Assembly: GCA_947652115.1 (NCBI GenBank)
Contig: OX393564.1
Location: 9,453,993-9,517,992 of the forward strand
DNA from: Blastomussa wellsi
Taxonomy: Eukaryota > Cnidaria > Anthozoa > Scleractinia > Plerogyridae
Direction: 5' to 3'
DNA length: 64,000 nt
Positions 1 through 9,829 of the stretch are shown piece by piece (position 1 is the first letter of the stretch; every line of letters begins with the position of its first letter). Position numbers and translations under genes: made by a program. The notes below the pieces were generated by a model. The model was given only the letters and a program-made list of their open reading frames with translations. It was not told the DNA's origin and did no database searches.

Positions 1-302
1 AATTTGCAATCTTCTAGAGAGAGAAAAGACAGTGTGGCATGGCATTTCCTTTATATATTAGTGAAAAAACATTGCGAACTTCAAAGTACTCAATTCTATT
101 AACAGGAGGAGCTTTGGAGAAGAAACTGCATACTTCGTTGGAAACCTCCGTTGTTCGTAACACTAATACGTGTACTGGGACATACCATTGGTTCTTAAAA
201 CTATAACTAACAGGTTACAAAAATGCTCCTAGCCCTAGAAAACAAAAGAGGTAGAGGCCAAAGAGCTTGGCATGCCTGTGTTCTGAGGATAGTGCAGAGT
301 TG
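1..302. other. Edge sequence, no gene seen
   Basis: AT-rich sequence at the left edge, immediately downstream of the minus-strand gene at 303-1067. It probably holds that gene's 3' untranslated region. I see no poly(A) signal that I would defend and no other feature. Confidence 0.4.
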
Positions 303-1067
303 TTAGTCGGGCAGCTGTTTCACAAAATGACAGTGAAACGTGACATTTTCATTCCAGTGTGTAGGATACATATATCGTAATATTTCTAACCCCCCTCTTG
401 GCACATTGATATCCAAATGTCCAAAGCGAACCCTGGGGAGAGCAGGTTCTATAAACGACGCCGGAAAAGAATGATACTTTTGGTAATTTATGAAAAACAA
501 CCAAGACTCCAATCCCGTGCGCTGAACGACGCCGTTACGGATATAAAACGTGTAGACTTTGACCGAAAGATCTTTGAACGGGCTCCTGTGAAACTCCATT
601 GAACCTTTCATAACCAAGCTTTCTTTGTTTCCAGAAACAATGAAACCTGCAGATTCGAAAGGTGCCATAAATTCATCCCACGTTTTATCAGTAAAAGCTC
701 CATCTGCGAGAATGCCGATGTCCACAGAGTCTTCCCACATTAAAGGAAATTTTAGACGGCGAATTTCCCAAAGCGATCCGTAAAAGAGCCAATGAACAAT
801 TTGCATTTGATCTAAGATCTGTCGAACTTGACCTGTCATGTTTATGAGTTGTCTCCTGTCCGCATCGCTTACGCCACATTTGACTGTATCTTCCCAAGGC
901 CGACTGACCACGAAATAAGTTGAATCAAAATTAATATGAAGATACACCGTAAATAAAAGTAGAAGACAGGTGAATGTTAGAAGCCGTCGCCGAGATCCAA
1001 GGAGTCTTAAAATTGTTTGTTTAACAACTCGTGCGGTGTATCGCAACGGAACATTACCTGTCGCCAT
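303..1067 (-). CDS. LicD/fukutin-like type II membrane protein
   Basis: A 254-residue single-exon reading frame on the minus strand. Residues about 28-46 form one hydrophobic segment after a basic N-terminus, which predicts a type II (Golgi/ER signal-anchor) protein with a lumenal catalytic part. At about residues 92-120 there is a stretch of the form HWLFYGSLWEIRR followed by WEDSVDIGI. This resembles the LicD/fukutin nucleotidyltransferase-fold signature, in which a GSLLG-type loop precedes a D-x-D metal site. LicD-family enzymes transfer phosphocholine or ribitol-phosphate-like groups onto glycans. The C-terminus has conserved-looking aromatic/His motifs (YPTHW). Single-exon paralogues of this type are plausible lineage-specific expansions in cnidarians. 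The family assignment rests on motif resemblance only, so substrate and activity are unknown. The start is the only Met ahead of the membrane segment. Confidence 0.6.
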   Translation of the reverse strand: MATGNVPLRYTARVVKQTILRLLGSRRRLLTFTCLLLLFTVYLHINFDSTYFVVSRPWEDTVKCGVSDADRRQLINMTGQVRQILDQMQIVHWLFYGSLWEIRRLKFPLMWEDSVDIGILADGAFTDKTWDEFMAPFESAGFIVSGNKESLVMKGSMEFHRSPFKDLSVKVYTFYIRNGVVQRTGLESWLFFINYQKYHSFPASFIEPALPRVRFGHLDINVPRGGLEILRYMYPTHWNENVTFHCHFVKQLPD

Positions 1068-2284
1068 AACTAAAATTCTAACAAGATCCTTTGTTCACCA
1101 CAAATACAATTCTTTCGTTTTGTGCTTCAGTGATTGGAGGCTTGTAGGTGTACGTAAGTCATAGAGTACGTAATTCTTTGTCGACATGTACAAGTTAAAA
1201 CGCTGATTTCAGCGGCATGACTGGTCGTTCAAGTTTCCAAAGCAGGCGTCCTCCTCGTACCAAGCTCCTTTGTTCTGTTTGTCCCTTAATTTTACACCGC
1301 TGGCTTTGCTCATTTGCTCATATGGCTCATCACTCGGGCTTCCACATGGGAAAGCCCGAGTTCAAAAATTTAAAACGGTTTTTTTTTCCTAGCACAAATC
1401 GGGATGACAGGGCCACCCTGTTGGGCAAGGTTACGAACTGGATGGGTTACCGGCCGCCAATATCCTCTTTGTGGACTCCTATTTTCTGGCGAGCACACTA
1501 TTCTTGTCAACAGTGGGGGAAAAAATCAAAATTTTGTCGGATGTAAGATCGGAAGCCTGCGCAGTAGACTATTTTATTATATGCATAGCGACAATTTTAG
1601 GTAATAAACCTTGCAGATAGAATTCTATATCTGCTATATTTTCACATGTGAGAAAAGCGATACGTCCAATCAGCTTCGCGTATAGCTTTCTTCACATGTG
1701 AAAAATATAACCAATCAGCATCAAGAGTACAACGACCTAACCAATCAGAGCGCGGGAATTCAAATGGTTTCCAACGAGGTTGTGAAAACAACGCGCTACA
1801 AGTTTGCAAGCTCTCGAAAACAGTTTATGTTTTGGCTACAAATTTTGTACTTTGGAGAACTTTATGGAAAGGAAAGCCATCAGAAACACGCCAAGCAAAA
1901 CCTTAAGAACACAGTTAATGCTAAAATCATTCTCCAGGCGGAGCGAAGACAAACTAAATGTCGATAAGGGAAAGCCAAGAATGAAAGACTTTCAATCATG
2001 CGCAAGGTGTCAAGATGTCGATCAGGCTCTTCTCCACGGGCGTTGTTTTCTTTCCAGTGCATCCAGCAATACTGAAAGACCAAGCCAAAATAGATTAACT
2101 AGTATTTTGAGTAAATTGCCGACTGCAGCTTGGTGGTTTCGGAAGAATATGCGAAAAGATATTAAGCAACTGCTTGCTATAAGCGATTCAAAATGTGCAT
2201 CGTTCGTTGAAGCGGGCCACGCAACTGTGACATCTAACGACAGTTAGTCACTGATTGCGGTGCCCAGTAAACATACAAAACATT
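1068..2284. other. Intergenic, no recognised gene
   Basis: Upstream of the LicD-like gene. An open frame of 147 codons at 1804-2247 (+) has no recognisable domain and sits in sequence with CCAATCAG-rich stretches (1668-1750) and a paired CACATGTGA motif (1642, 1694), which looks like transposon end material. I do not call it a gene. A dispersed repeat fragment lies at 1491-1571. Confidence 0.4.
1491..1571 (+). repeat. Dispersed repeat fragment, copy 1
   Basis: About 80 bp, running from GCACACTATTCTTGTCAACA to a block containing GCCTGCGCAGTAGACTA. The same stretch recurs at 56421-56496 in the same orientation with scattered substitutions and small indels. No coding content is evident, so it is probably an uncharacterised interspersed element. 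Confidence 0.7.
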
Positions 2285-3060
2285 TCAGACCTTTGCTAAA
2301 AGCTACAGCCTTGAAGATGCCCTGGTGAGTCCAAAGCACTCCTGTGCAAATGGAGAAGCAGAAGCAGTAAAAACTGTGAAGTCGCTAGAAGAAAAAACAA
2401 AGACAAGAAGAAAGCACTCCTAGAGTACAGAGCCACCCCGATTGCAGGGATTGATCTTTCCTCATCTCAGCTCTCTATCGAACGCAGGCTAAGAACAACA
2501 CTACCAATAGTACGTGGTCTACTGTGGCCTGAAGCATGCTACACCCAAGAGATAAAGGCAAGAATGAAACTTGGCAAGGAACAGCAAAAGTACAACCATG
2601 ACGGCTGGTGTGCCAAAGAGCTGCCCTCGCTCAAACCTGGTGATCATGTAAGAGTGAAACCTGACTCTGGGTCAAAGGAGTGGAGAGCAGCGACAGTAGT
2701 GCAGCAACATGCCTTGCCCAGGTCATATGTGGTAAATGTAAGTGGCAGAAGAATCAGACAAAATAGAGTGGCCCCAAGAACCGACTCTGCGTCTCATGTG
2801 GGTTATCGAAACCGTCATGCATACACCGTCCAGCAGCCAGAACCTGACCCAGGCAACATACATGCAGTTCTTACATTCCAAGCAAGCACGCAAATGGAGA
2901 GCCCAGCACAGGACCCCTATCCGGATCTTCAAGGTGCTCGGTAAAGCTCAGCTAAAAGTGTACCACCTTTATCTTACACAGCAGAGGCCAAGGATTCAGC
3001 CCCGTATACACAATACGGAGTGGCAGACAAGTCAAAAAGCCAGTCAGACTAGACTTGTAA
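2285..3060 (+). mobile_element. Degenerate gypsy-type retrotransposon pol 3' end
   Basis: Translation in shifting frames shows the C-terminal part of a Ty3/gypsy integrase. An F-A-K-x-Y-S...SPKHSCANGEAEAVKTVKSL stretch (about 2285-2380) matches the end of the catalytic core (SPxxxQxNGxAE type). It is followed by an S-Q-L-x-x-x-RRLRTTLPI stretch. From 2564 comes a basic tail with LKPGDHVRVKP and RRIRQNRV motifs, typical of the integrase C-terminal domain. A stop codon at about 2418 and several frame changes show it is dead. Past 2944 the frame changes again and ends in a basic RSGR-VKKPVRL-like tail near 3056. No intact LTR pair was identified. Confidence 0.72.
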
Positions 3061-3177
3061 GTACGTTGTTTTGGAACTGTGGACTGTTGTTGAACATGAA
3101 CAATGACAATCACAATTTAACCAATGTTACTTTTCTTCCTTTATTGTATGGCACTATACCGCTGGACATGATAGCTG

Positions 3178-3207
3178 TTTGTTTGTTTGTTTGTTTGTTT
3201 GTTTGTT
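3178..3207 (+). repeat. (TTTG)n microsatellite
   Basis: About seven perfect GTTT/TTTG units in a row, just downstream of the gypsy remnant. Confidence 0.9.
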
Positions 3208-3779
3208 AACCATCACATTAAACCACGAGGTTAGAGTTCCAGCTACAACATGGCGTCTGTGTTGTGAATATGTAACAGTATCTGGCGATATTCCGTGCGA
3301 TTAGCAGGATAATTGTTAAATATTGGTATTCTCGGTATTGGACTGGAACCAGCTTCCCCGCATTAGCCTCCATTGCAAGCTAGTTCCAGTCTATATTCGA
3401 GAATACGAATTTGACCAATTCTAGATCTCCGGAAAAAACCGAATTCAATAATTATTTTATGATTTATTATACACTGATTTCTCAAAAGGAAATATTAAAC
3501 AGTACTAAAGGATGCAAAACCACACTACAGTGCTATCTCCGTCTGGAGACAGCACTGGGTTCTGAAGTTTTGGGTTCTGTAGTTTTCTTTTCCTTTGGGG
3601 AACTCTTGGAACACTGCCTTGCCACTTTCATTTACCTTTTCTCGGTTGTAAAAGCCCTTATACCCTACATTTTTTTTAATTTCCCGCTTTGACAAAGAGG
3701 TGAATCGAGCCCTTGTTTTCACGTCGGACTCCCAGAGCAAGTTATGCGACCGCGCTCTACACATGACAAAGATGGCAGA
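3208..3779. other. Intergenic, no gene seen
   Basis: AT-rich sequence. A short inverted pair, TATTCTCGGTATTGGACTGG near 3326 and a matching CCAGTCTATATTCGAGAATA near 3383, forms a loose hairpin. Nothing coding is recognised. Confidence 0.4.
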
Positions 3780-3955
3780 GACTGGAATTGATACTTTAAA
3801 AAAGGTGGGACACCTTGTGATGCTTAACCTCAGTCAGTCTTTTTTGTAAGAGCTTCTTTAGTACGGCCACCTTGGTGTCTGGATTAACGGGGTCCCTGGC
3901 CACTGCTTAAGCAACACAAGGTGTCCCATGTTATTTTGAAGTATTCATTCCAGTC
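3780..3955. repeat. Foldback/MITE-like inverted repeat (48-bp arms)
   Basis: Left arm 3780-3827 (begins GACTGGAATT, includes GGTGGGACACCTTGTGATGC) is the near-perfect reverse complement of right arm 3907-3955 (includes ACAAGGTGTCCCA, ends ATTCCAGTC). A spacer of about 80 bp lies between them. A heptamer ATGACAA occurs just outside on both sides (3763-3769 and 3962-3968) and could be a target-site duplication if the element boundaries are slightly wider. No coding capacity. Confidence 0.8.
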
Positions 3956-5038
3956 ACAACCATGACAAGATATCGAAAAATAGAAATAGGAAGTGAGATT
4001 GCATTGTATAATAATTACATTAACATGCAGTTAGTACAGTACATATCGTCCTGCCTTGTTCTGTGGGACAAATTTATTGTCCAACAATTGATGATTCTTT
4101 GTTATTTGTTTGTTTTCTTATGTTTTTGTATTGTTTTGTTACCTGGTCATTTTGCAATACTGTAACGGTTTATGGTCATGCAAATAACGATTGCTGTTGT
4201 TGTATACGCATACCCACGTATCTTTGATTCTTTAGTCTAAGATTCTTGAATGTTACTGGTATTCTAGATATTAACAAGCTTTTTAATTTCATGTTTAAAA
4301 AATAGCTCGACAATGGGTGTTTGATAAGTTGATATATATATGCCATTTAAGGTCCTGGAATATTGTTTTGATATTGGAATAATTTATTACGTGTTATATA
4401 TTTAACTCCAGACATTTGTAGACATTTGGAACTTTAACTTTTGTATGTGTAAGTAATTTTCTTTTTTTTTTGGTTGTTGTTTTCTTGTAATTTGTCTGGT
4501 TTCTTTTTTTGCACTCAACAGAAATACCCACTGAAAATCTTTCTTTTCAAAGGTTGTAGAACAAATTATAACTAACCTCATTCGAGCGCCGAATTAGACT
4601 GTATGTTTTGATCTTGATTCTAACATTTTCCCACTTAAGCGCTTCTTATCTCGGAACTGCAAGTCGTTATAAAATAAAGAGCCTCTTAAGAAATAACAAA
4701 AGAAAAGAGCAAAGTTTTAATGAAACCAAAAATACTAATATAATTCACGCAAGAGGAATGAAATTGTGATAGTTTGCGTGTGTTGCATTCATTTCAGATT
4801 CTGACTTCAAACGTCAGCGCTCTTTTGTCATTGAAATATCCGACAAATTTTGCCCAAGATTTTGAACCTCAAATATTCAGAGCCTCCACACTTTGGGGTA
4901 GCATCCGGCAATACTATTGTACAGATATTTACTGACACGTGAAACGAGACATTTCGGCGAGCCTTGTGTCCAATCGTGCATATCGCCACTTATGGCTCAG
5001 CAAAGGCAGCTTGGGATTCCGGTGGATTTCTAAGAAAC
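3956..5038. other. Upstream region of the ShK gene, no gene seen
   Basis: AT-rich, low-complexity stretches without recognisable coding. It should contain the promoter and 5' untranslated region of the gene starting at 5039, but I cannot identify a core promoter element with confidence. Confidence 0.4.
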
Positions 5039-5126
5039 ATGAAGGCTCTTCTAAAACCAATCCTTTCCCTCTGGTTACTTGCCCTTGTCTTACAAGACTT
5101 TGGCACGCGCAGGGCTTTTGCTCAAG
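5039..5126 (+). CDS. Exon 1: signal peptide
   Basis: ATG opens a 29-codon exon with a short basic N-terminus (MKALLK), a Leu-rich core and a small-residue end (AFA before Q). This is a standard secretory signal with likely cleavage after AFA. It ends CAA-G before GTAGGT (phase 1). Joined to the exon at 11534 it reads Q-E-N-P-C-K-D, so the first ShK cysteine comes only a few residues into the mature protein. Intron 1 is 6.4 kb. The long distance means extra small exons could be missing. Confidence 0.75.
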
Positions 5127-6582
5127 GTAGGTTAAACTTGTAAACAATGTGTTCGAAACAGCAAGATACCCGTTGCATATCATAAGTCATGTAGACCGTA
5201 TGTACATGTATTGAGCAATGCTTCGACCAACATAGATCTTCAATGAGGTGTTCTGGCCACCCAAGCTATACTGAAACAATTTCGTTCGGTAAATGCGAAG
5301 GGTCTAAAGAGTTCAAAGAACAGTCACCGTCAGTTTCATGACTTTAATCAATTGTTTGGAAAACTTTTCAATAATTTGACCTTGCAGTCTTCAAGATACG
5401 TTTTGAATCTTAATTACTGGTTCTGATGACATCTGCTTTAATATTTCACTTCTGTTTCAAGCAGAGCATTAAGAATTTCCGGTGTGGTGGTAAACTAACC
5501 AACCATGAACAGTGAAGCCATGATTGATAAACCCCTTGAAAAAGTGGAATATAGAAAGCAAATTTTGCAAACTTCAATTAATCTTATCCGACAACTGTTT
5601 AGAGAAAAAGAATTTTCCTTTCTGTCAGACTAGGAGATTGCTTGCGGATGCAACATTAACACAACAGAATAATCGAAAAGATAAAAATTAATTGTTATTT
5701 TACTCCTAAACACACCACATAAATGCAAATGTTATACTAACATTCGACACTTAAAATTTTGCATATTTTTACATAGCGTTCAGTTGCTATTCTAAATTCA
5801 TATTAAGAAATGGATATATTTTCCTAATAATTGTTAAAACGTTTTATAAGGGCCTATTCACACCAACGGACAAGTTTTGAAATGTCCTGACATTTATGAC
5901 AAAAAATTGTCACGACAAGTCGCCAGAGACGCCTGAATGAGAACAAAAGGTGAAATTAGCAATACAATAGCTTTGTACGCACTGTTGGGATACTGGTACA
6001 TTTCTCATGATAGCTTTGTTCAGTTCTGTTCTGTTCTCTTACCTGCCGTGGACAGTTTATAAATGGGGTTTCTGTTATTGAATAAATTGTAAAATATCAC
6101 AAGATGGGCTTTGATGGGCTTGCTTTGGGCTTGCTTTGCATAGGTTTACCAGAGCCAATCTAACGCAATCCATTTAATTGAGTTCGATTTCCGAACTCAG
6201 TCGAACACAATCAGATGGATTGAGTTCGATTGAACTCGATTTGTTCGGAAATCGAACTCACTGAAAGTTTGGTGTTCGATTTCGTTCGATTGCAGAACTT
6301 AATCAAACTAAATCCACGGATTGAGTTCGATTGAGTTCGATTTTTGAACGTTCGATTTACTATGCCGGGAATGAACAATTAGCTGCAACCGTCGGCTAAA
6401 ATTAAGACTTTCGCTGTAGCGTGGTCAGGGTTAGATACATTATGCCAGCATAATTTTGGGCATAATGGCATAGTCCGACGATCGAGCATAATGCCGGCAT
6501 AATGGCCAAGTTTATAGCATAATCATGTCTCCCTGTCTGATTATTCAGCTCTTTCTCGGGCTTGGCTTGGTTACTGGTTTAG

Positions 6583-6627
<45 letters not shown>

Positions 6628-9600
6628 GTATAATAATATAATTTGGTTTTATCAACTGGGTTGATAATGTCAATTGGCCACCGTAAAAAGATTCAAGAGC
6701 TGACGTTTCGAGCGTTAGCCCTTCGTCGGAGCGAATCAAGGAATTCCTAATGGGATACCAATTGACATTATCAACCCAGTTGATAAAACCAAATTATACT
6801 GGTTTAGAGGCCTGGTTACAGCGTTATACCAGGTCCATCAGGCTTGGCAGTCATCCTGAAAGCAATCACAACATGGCATGTCTCGAGGGAGAGGTTGCGT
6901 TTTTAGCTTTGGGGACACGTTTAGGGGGTACCGTGGATTCATGGGTGAAATTTCAGCCGGCATCACACGAGCATGATGGTCTGACACAAGCATAATTTTC
7001 GGCATAATGGTACGATTTTTAGGGTGACGCTAAAAAGCATAATGGTCAAATTTACGAGCATAATGTATCTAACCCCAAGCGTGGTACGCGAATTAATCTA
7101 ATTCTTGCAAGCAGAATTGCACGGCCTTATTAAAGTTTTTCCTATTTCGGCGCTTTTGGATATCATTTTTGGTTTCATCTTAAATGAACTTCAATTCGAA
7201 ACGAAGTTTCTATCACGTTTGTTTTATTTTTCAACTTTTACCTCTGAATTTTACGCTTTTGAAGCCAACAGATTTGAGACGCACTTGGTGTTATCCTGTG
7301 TTATCTGATACGCATCTTGCGGAGATTTTACTTCTTCGTTGTTTATTTAGCTGCTTTGTTGTCAATGCTGTTCATCCATTTATAAACGTGGCGCTCACGT
7401 GTGACACTGTTTTGATTGACACATTTTTCGTATTCTAATCGTTCTTGGCGGAAGAAGAAAATTTTCAACTTCCGGTTTGAATGTTCCTCTTATAAACGCG
7501 GTGCGTTAAATTTCACGCGAAGCGATTCTATATGTATCTACGATATTAAGCCGCGATCATTTTGAAGAAAGTTGAGGAGCCTCTGACTTTGTTCGAGAAA
7601 AGAAGAAGAGAAAGGAAGAGCGAGATCTGGTGATGAGAATGATTTCTCCAGTTCAGACAAACACGTATGTTGGTACATAAAGGTCCCTTTCACAGGGATT
7701 TTACTGTTTTCAGTTCAATTCGACCAAAATCAATTTCCTGTGTCTGTTATCATGCACAAAGTGCTCCTGCAGGATTATCAAGAAGAATTAGAGAAAGCGT
7801 GCCACAATATTCTTTGGTGATTGTTCACTGCATAGCTTGAAAACTTGTAAAAATTGGCTAATTTTTTCAGGTTTCAATCCATTACTTTCCGTCCTCTTCA
7901 TCCGGAAAAGCATGCCAAGAGTTTATCGTTTTAATTTTAGTCTTTGGCAACAAAACTGGACCATTATTATAATATTATAATATTGCAATGCTGACACTAT
8001 GGCAAAGGACACTTTTAACGGGCCAATATTTCGACTAGTACAAGTAGTCTTCTTCAGGGCCAGTGCTGCCTATTGCAGTGACGCTACAATAGCGTGGCAA
8101 TTCCCCTTTAACCGAACAGGAAACCAAGATCAGAGAATACAGTAGTTTGAACTGCACGTGAACTTGCTTAGGCAAAATGAGTAAAATTAACTCAGCTAGA
8201 AAATATGCCATAATCTGTAAAAGCATTATAAAAATATGCCATGTTTTGCATCGGTGGCTTTTTATTATATTGGCATTCAGGAAATACGTACGGGTAATAA
8301 AAACAGCGGATATTTTAAGAGTTTTTAGGTATTTTTCAGAGCATCGCATGGGCGAGGCAGAAATGCGAAAAATGCCTGTGAGTATTATTTGTTAAACCAT
8401 CAAATACGCGATTTATTTTTGCAAGTTCTCCTGCTAAATTCTGAAATGTGACACTGCAGTGTAAAAAGGAATACTGCATACGTCCTTTTATTTTGCCTGC
8501 TTCCTTGGTTAATGTTTTTTTGCGGCCTCAAGAATACCAGGCTTCTCTGACCAGTGTTTATTTTTGAATTGATGCTGTTGCATCAAGTAGCTTTAAGTGG
8601 ACCTATATCTATTATTCATTTGACCCTATAAAGTTCAGAGAAAAAAGTTTCGAAAAGTGCAATTTCTGATAATGAAATATTCATGACGTCCTCGAAGAAA
8701 ATCTCTTGATCAACTAAAAGATTCCCACCAATTTTTTTTTTTTTTTTTTCATTTAACGTTATTATTCTTAAAAGTTAGTTAAAGTGCTACTATCTTTATC
8801 AAAGGTCTCCGCAGTCGTTTGAAAATTCACACAACACTTTGTTGGGTTCCCCCGAGAGAAGAACCAAACTTAGTCATATCTCTTCAAGAAGACCGCAAAG
8901 TTAAGGTTATCTTTTTAAATCACAAAGACCTAAAGCTTATTTCGGGTTTGAACAAATGAAGCCTTACGAAAATCGAAAACGAGTTCTTTTGTTTATTGCC
9001 AGTTCACTATTAAACTCGAACACGATGTTTATGCACGTAAATAGACTTAATTATCAACTACAGAAAATGGCAATAATGTCTACCAAATTCCAGCTACACC
9101 ACAGAGTGAGACACAGTCGCTAGCACTGAGAGTAACTAATTTTATAGTTACTAAAATGATCGCCGTATTTTCCTGCCAAATTTGGTGAAATTTTTTCGAG
9201 AAATACGCGTATTTCGGAAAGATTGGACCTAAAGAGTTCAATCTCAATTTTTTGACTAACTACCCATGCGCTGCATTCAACTGGGTTCTTACGGTTGTTA
9301 CGTTACTCACGGTAACACTGAAAAACCTGCCAAATTTGACTTTTTCTGACATACCATTCTAACAAGACTTAAGTTTAGAACATACTATCATTTAAGAAAA
9401 AAGGCCTCATAAAAAACCACCTTGGAACAAAAACTCATCACTCTTTCGGCTCCATATTTGTTGTGTTATCCTTGTGCGCGCGCTGCCTCGCATCAGCACC
9501 AACGACTGCAGAGCGCGCGCGAAAACTGTGTTCAGCCACTTTAAGTCGCTCGTGATTCGGAAACCAATTTTCCCGGAAGCGGCATTTGATATTACTTGAA

Positions 9601-9788
9601 ATGTTTGAAGCGCTCTTGAATAACTTGATTGACCTACTTTCCTTGTTAAGTGGCTTTTTCAAAGACAATTTAGGCCCACTTTAATTCCAAGAGTGTTTGC
9701 CGTGTTAACGTTTATTCTTCGAGGACACGCCGGATATGAGCTGAAATACAACCAACGAGGCCGTAGGCCGAGTTGGTTAGTTCAGCCC

Positions 9789-9829
<41 letters not shown>

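Larger units (their letters stand above)
6426..7077. mobile_element. hAT-like non-autonomous element with 8-bp target duplication
   Basis: The ends are CAGGGTTAGATACATTATGC on the left and the reverse complement of TGGGGTTAGATACATTATGC on the right: 20-bp inverted termini with two mismatches at the tip. The octamer AGCGTGGT directly flanks both sides (6418-6425 and 7078-7085). An 8-bp target duplication and a CAGGG-type terminus are hallmarks of the hAT superfamily. Subterminal GCATAAT/ATTATGC motifs are repeated many times, as transposase-binding sites often are. There is no transposase frame. A PLE terminal repeat (6590-6800) is nested inside. Confidence 0.75.

Noticed and set aside
1804..2247. 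147-codon open frame near the left end
   Set aside because: No recognisable domain. It is flanked by transposon-like CCAATCAG/CACATGTGA repeats and a dead gypsy fragment.
8177..8395. Overlapping plus and minus frames around 8035-8395
   Set aside because: Low-complexity AT-rich frames; the minus one ends inside the hammerhead-like repeat. No domain found.
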